DNA of 31,451 nucleotides from Amphimedon queenslandica (taxonomy: Eukaryota > Porifera > Demospongiae > Haplosclerida > Niphatidae): NCBI RefSeq assembly GCF_000090795.2, contig NW_003546556.1, forward strand, positions 79,173-110,623, written 5' to 3'. This document shows, piece after piece, positions 28,069-31,451 of the stretch. Within the stretch, counting starts at the first letter, position 1. Each line of letters opens with the position of its first letter. The notes beneath the pieces were generated by a model. It did no database searches and was not told where the DNA came from. It saw nothing but the letters and a program-made list of their open reading frames with translations. A program made the position numbers and the translations under genes.

Positions 28069-30544
28069 CTATATCTCTGTGGGGGGTTGCTCTTCTTCGT
28101 TCTCTTGCAGTGTAGAATTTTCTTGTTGCGCAGGCTCTTCCTCTTGAGGTATCTCTTCTTGTGGAGCAGCAGCAGCTGTAGGAACCTCTTGTACTTCAGG
28201 ACTACTTACTCCTTCTGGAGAAACATCTTGTGGAGGAGATACTTCATCATCTTGTGGAGGAGATACTTCATCATCTTGTGTAGGAGGTACATGTACTTCA
28301 TTGTCTTGTGGAGAAGATTCATCTTGTGGAGGAGATACTTCATCATCTTGTGGAGAAGCTTTGTCTTGTGGAGGAGATACTTCATCATCTTGTGGAGAAG
28401 CTTCGTCTTGTGGAGGAGGAGGTACTTGGTCTTCAGAAGGTGCCTCATCTTGAGGAGGTACACCATTATCTTCTGGGGGAGGTACTTCATCCTGTGAAGG
28501 AGGAGGAGATACTTCATGTTGAGAAGGTACTTCTGGAGGAGGTAGTTCATTTTCTTCTTGAGGAGGTACTTCATCTTCATCTTGCGGAGGAGGACTTTCT
28601 TCTTTTGGAGGAGAAATTTCTTGTATTTCTTCTTCTTGTGGAGGAGGAGGAGGACTTTCTTCTTGTGGAGGAGGAGGAGGACTTTCTTCTTGTGGAGGAA
28701 GAGGAGGACTTTCTTCTTGTGGAACTTCTTCTTTTACAGCAACAGTAATTTCTTCTTCAGGGGGAGATATTGGAGGAGGTACTTCTTCGATTGGAGGAGG
28801 TAGTTCTTCTTGTGGAGCTGGACTTTCATCATTAAAAGCACCAGGAGATGTTTTGTGAAGAGCATATGGTTCACATACTTGCATTGTAATATCATCCTCA
28901 GGTCTATAGTATTAATGTGTGTCATTTATTAAGCTCAATTTATATACTTACTTTTGTTTGGTGACTTTCTGTGTTGGAGGGTTTTTCTTTTGAGCCGGAA
29001 GTCTTTCCTTTTGCCCACCTGAAGGTGGAGGATGTGTTCCTGATAATGGATTACTTTTTCTTGTATTTGATAAGCCAGCTCCAGCTTCAATGGCTGCTGG
29101 AGTTTGTTGTGGTCCTGTCCTCCTTGTACTTCCTCCTATTAAAGCTCCCACTCCAACACCCAAACAGCAACATACACACAATGGTATTGTTATTATGAGG
29201 ATACAGCATACAATAAAAACTGCAACTACTCCTCCAATGATGGCAGCAAGGTCATTAATGGCTGATACATAAAATACTTCAAACAATAGACATTATCTAT
29301 AGTTTCTTACTTGAAGCAATATCATCAGCATATCTGCAAGTCTCCAGGGTATTACTGGGGACTGGATAGTCAGGATTAAACTCTTTAAAAAGCATGAAGA
29401 TATAAAGAATTGATTACATTTCCAAATGTACATGTAATTTGACACTGTAATTATAAAGTATCAACTTACGACAGCCTAATGATATGTCTTGACTGTGTGA
29501 GCACTGTGATGGTTGATTCTCAGCTCTAGGGCAGTGAGCACAATAAGCAAAGCAGCTCTCTGAATCAGTACTGCAGTCAATATTACTTAACCAGATAGCC
29601 TGAGTGTCAGAACCACCACTGTATAAAGGAATGAAAAACAATAATTGCATTTTAGACTATGTAATTAACTGACAGATCATCAGTGCTGGTATATGTATAA
29701 GAATCACTGTATCCTAACTGACGGCAGGCAACTCTAGCATCAGTTGAGCCAAAGCTATCATCACATACTGTACCCCACTGTCCATTACAATATACTTCCA
29801 GTCTACCATAACTTGAATTAGTTCCATTTTGCAAACGTATCTGTCCAGAATAAGGAGCATCCCAGATTCTAGTAGTATCTATTAATATAAGTATTAGCTG
29901 GTTACCAGTTTGATATCACTTACAGCAGACAACAAAGGCATCATTAGAATCACCACATGTACTTGAGATTGTAGTATCAAAGCTACACTGTTGGAGTGTT
30001 AAGAAATCATCATCAGAACAGGTAACATCATCAATAATTGTGTGAAGGGAATCAGTCCCATACCTGTATGGAAAGGATCAATACTTCATGACAAGTTGAT
30101 GGATTTGTTAACTAAGCTACATTGTTGTGCTTCCTGCTTTGCCAAAAGTTGAAGCTCCGTCATATCCCAGCTGGTTACAAATGACGTCAGCTTCGTTGTG
30201 ACCAAATGAATCGTCCTCACAGATATTGCCCCATGTGTTTGTACCAGTGGAATGACCATAGTATATCTGGACTATTCCAGCAGTTAGTGTTGATGAGGTG
30301 GAGTTGTTGCTGTAGAGTCTAACTGTTCCACGTCCTATAGCAAATGTGACATGAATATGATACAGGCATATAGCCTTCATAGATGAAGCTCAGTAAACTG
30401 CAGCAGTGCAGGTAGTAACAAGGTAGTAGTTACAATACAAAGGTGCATGCTAGTACGCTTCAAGCTCTTACCTTGAGCGTTAGCAACGTAGACCAGTGTC
30501 AAGAAGGAGGCCAGAACACTCAACAAACTCATCTTCATGAGCAT
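28069..30544 (-). CDS. SRCR-8: two-SRCR membrane protein with a long acidic Pro/Glu/Gln cytoplasmic tail
   Basis: The eight exons in transcript order are 30544-30472, 30334-30121, 30063-29924, 29878-29674, 29618-29470, 29382-29311, 29261-28952 and 28903-28069, giving 665 aa. The start is [11 protein letters not shown] (or the internal MSLLSVL at 30532, aligned with paralogues), ending VANAQ. SRCR 1 has [32 protein letters not shown] 2 has [20 protein letters not shown] and an exon 5 longer by nine nt ([21 protein letters not shown]). The seventh exon encodes the helix ([13 protein letters not shown]) and [11 protein letters not shown], then a basic segment (RRTG, QKER, QKK, TKQK). Unlike the other copies it ends in a GTAAGT donor and joins in phase 2 to an eighth exon of 278 codons. 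That exon encodes a tail of degenerate PPPQEE and SPPQDDEV repeats ending PPTEI, with no YPPQ and no PPxY. The tail is PEST-like and probably disordered. Confidence 0.85.
28210..28740. repeat. degenerate 24-27-bp coding repeats in the SRCR-8 tail
   Basis: Repeats built on TCTTGTGGAGGAGATACTTC (plus strand) encode [12 protein letters not shown] units near 28210-28420. A second family (CTTTCTTCTTGTGGAGGAGG) encodes SPPPPQEE near 28590-28720. The purine/pyrimidine bias leaves long open frames on the opposite strand that I take to be artefacts. Confidence 0.85.
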
Positions 30545-30556
30545 AACAAACCAAAC

Positions 30557-30567
30557 AGGGCGTCAAC
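30557..30567 (-). promoter_or_regulatory. GTTGACGCCCT motif upstream of SRCR-8
   Basis: The same 11-mer as upstream of SRCR-6 and SRCR-7 lies 13 bp before the SRCR-8 ATG at 30544 (25 bp before the internal ATG at 30532). This close position suggests a 5' UTR or initiator element rather than a distal enhancer. Confidence 0.45.
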
Positions 30568-30770
30568 TGTAGATGCTGCATGCAGCAGAGATCTGCCACG
30601 CCCTAGACTAATCAATAATCACACCTATGGATAGCTAGAGAAGATTATGAATGCTAATAGAAGCAGGACCGAGAGATAAAGCAAAGACTAAGTATTACAA
30701 TACTTATAACAATAATTATATTATTGAATTATTTACTTATTTAATGCTCAGTGAATCTCTCTCCTTTTAG

Positions 30771-30845
30771 AGGCCTGAGTTCAATTGATCTCAAATCATT
30801 GAAATCAGATCAGAAGCTGGTTCAGCACTACAATCAACAACGCAA
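30771..30845 (+). CDS. candidate exon of an unidentified gene leaving the window on the right
   Basis: A 75-nt segment has a good acceptor (ctctctccttttag ending at 30770) and a GTATGT donor at 30846. Only one frame is open across it (starting at 30772), reading GLSSIDLKSLKSDQ then KLVQHYNQQRK. It is charged and hydrophilic, with no family I recognise. It is followed by repeat-filled sequence to the window edge, as expected for an intron. No ATG exon was found between it and SRCR-8, so an upstream non-coding or very short exon would be required. It could be a chance open segment. Confidence 0.35.
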
Positions 30846-30879
30846 GTATGTTATAAAATTTTCCTGCAGGATTTTGGCA

Positions 30880-31451
30880 TAGTGCTTTATTACATTTTCA
30901 GATGCATATGCATGTACACTTATGTTGTACGTGTAGAAAGTTTGAGCTCATTCCGATCAAAATTGGATTTTTTACAACCTTTTAAGTTGCTCTAAAATCG
31001 GGCCAAGATCACAAACTAAATTTCATCAAAAATGAAAAGGAAAGAATTCTCCATTTTTATTACATCTCCTGATGTATATACATGTACTTATGTTGTGTAG
31101 AAAGTTTGAGCTGATTCCGATTAAAATTAGATTTTTTACGAATTTTTAAAGTTTCTCTAAATTTGGGTAAAAGTCCCTGTACTATAGTACATGGTCTTGG
31201 ACCAAATTTTACCAAAAATGAAGGGGAAAGAATTCTCCATTTTTATTACATTTTCTGATACATATACATGTACTTATGTTGTGTAGAAAGTTTGAGCTCA
31301 TTCTGATTAAAATTGAATTTTTTACAAATTTTTTAAGTTGCTCTAAAATTGGGCCAAAGTCCCTGTACTATAGTACAGGGTCACAGACCAAATTTTGCCA
31401 AAAATGAAGAGGAAAAAATTCTCCATTTTTATTACATTTCCTGATACATAT
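30880..31451. repeat. tandem array of the dispersed repeat, opposite orientation, running off the edge
   Basis: At least three units carry the marker AAAGTTTGAGCTCATTCCGA or close variants at about 30938, 31101 and 31288 (spacing 163 and 187 bp). Each also has ATTCTCCATTTTTATTACAT and, in two units, CCCTGTACTATAGTACA. This is the reverse complement of the family at 14790-15790. Confidence 0.88.

Noticed and set aside
28087..28803. Plus-strand open frames opposite the SRCR-8 acidic tail, and the [13 protein letters not shown] minus-strand frame
   Set aside because: They are products of purine-biased coding repeats in wrong frames. The frame joined to the membrane exon in phase 2 is the supported one.
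9276..30544. Tail repeats as a collagen, annexin or rhodopsin homologue
   Set aside because: YPPQ-type repeats are low-complexity and occur convergently in many proteins. No annexin or opsin domain is present.

Overview
This is a eukaryotic (metazoan) window. Exons are short, introns are compact with GT..AG borders, and microsatellites and short inverted-repeat transposons are common. The gene set suggests a demosponge, with Amphimedon-like compactness and a tandem expansion of SRCR-domain receptors. The species assignment is inference, because no organism-specific marker is present. I see no rRNA, tRNA, CRISPR array, viral gene or bacterial-type operon.

Left part, plus strand. Positions 245-2453 hold the last four exons of an ADAM10/Kuzbanian-type metalloprotease: the disintegrin and cysteine-rich regions, the transmembrane segment and a basic tail. 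One of its introns (1211-1492) has a textbook U12-type AT-AC structure. Poly(A) signals near 2790-2816 are followed within 100 bp by an E2F-like GGCGGGAAA site. Downstream of that site lies a CTDSPL2/SCP4-type HAD phosphatase gene (coding 4067-8497). Its introns carry long CT tracts and transposon fragments.

Centre and right, minus strand, 9276-30544. Eight head-to-tail paralogues, called SRCR-1 to SRCR-8 here from left to right, encode type I membrane proteins with one shared plan. The plan is a signal peptide, SRCR domain 1 (two exons), SRCR domain 2 (two exons), a one-cysteine linker exon, and a final exon with a transmembrane helix, a Cys-rich juxtamembrane CCCLGVG motif and a low-complexity tail. 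Intron phases are conserved (1-2-1-2-1-1). Reconstructed coding lengths are multiples of three in seven of the eight copies. SRCR-2 carries a 25-nt deletion that breaks SRCR domain 1. A decayed orphan tail exon lies between SRCR-2 and SRCR-3. SRCR-1 to -5 have PPxY plus YPPQ tails, SRCR-6 and -7 have YPPQ tails only, and SRCR-8 has an extra exon giving a 277-residue acidic Pro/Glu/Asp/Gln tail. SRCR-6 to -8 also share an upstream GTTGACGCCCT motif that I did not find in the upstream regions of the other five.

Repeats. A dispersed repeat of about 165-190 bp occurs singly and in tandem in both orientations. Also present are a hAT-like MITE with a perfect 8-bp target duplication, a nested MITE inside an SRCR-4 intron with a half-copy in the phosphatase gene, other foldback elements, and a 41-bp minisatellite at the left edge. 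At the right edge a short plus-strand candidate exon (30771-30845) may begin another gene.

Functionally, the ADAM10-like and CTDSPL2-like genes look like conserved housekeeping or signalling genes. The SRCR cluster looks like a young, actively rearranging family of cell-surface receptors that keeps its ectodomain plan while diversifying its cytoplasmic tails.
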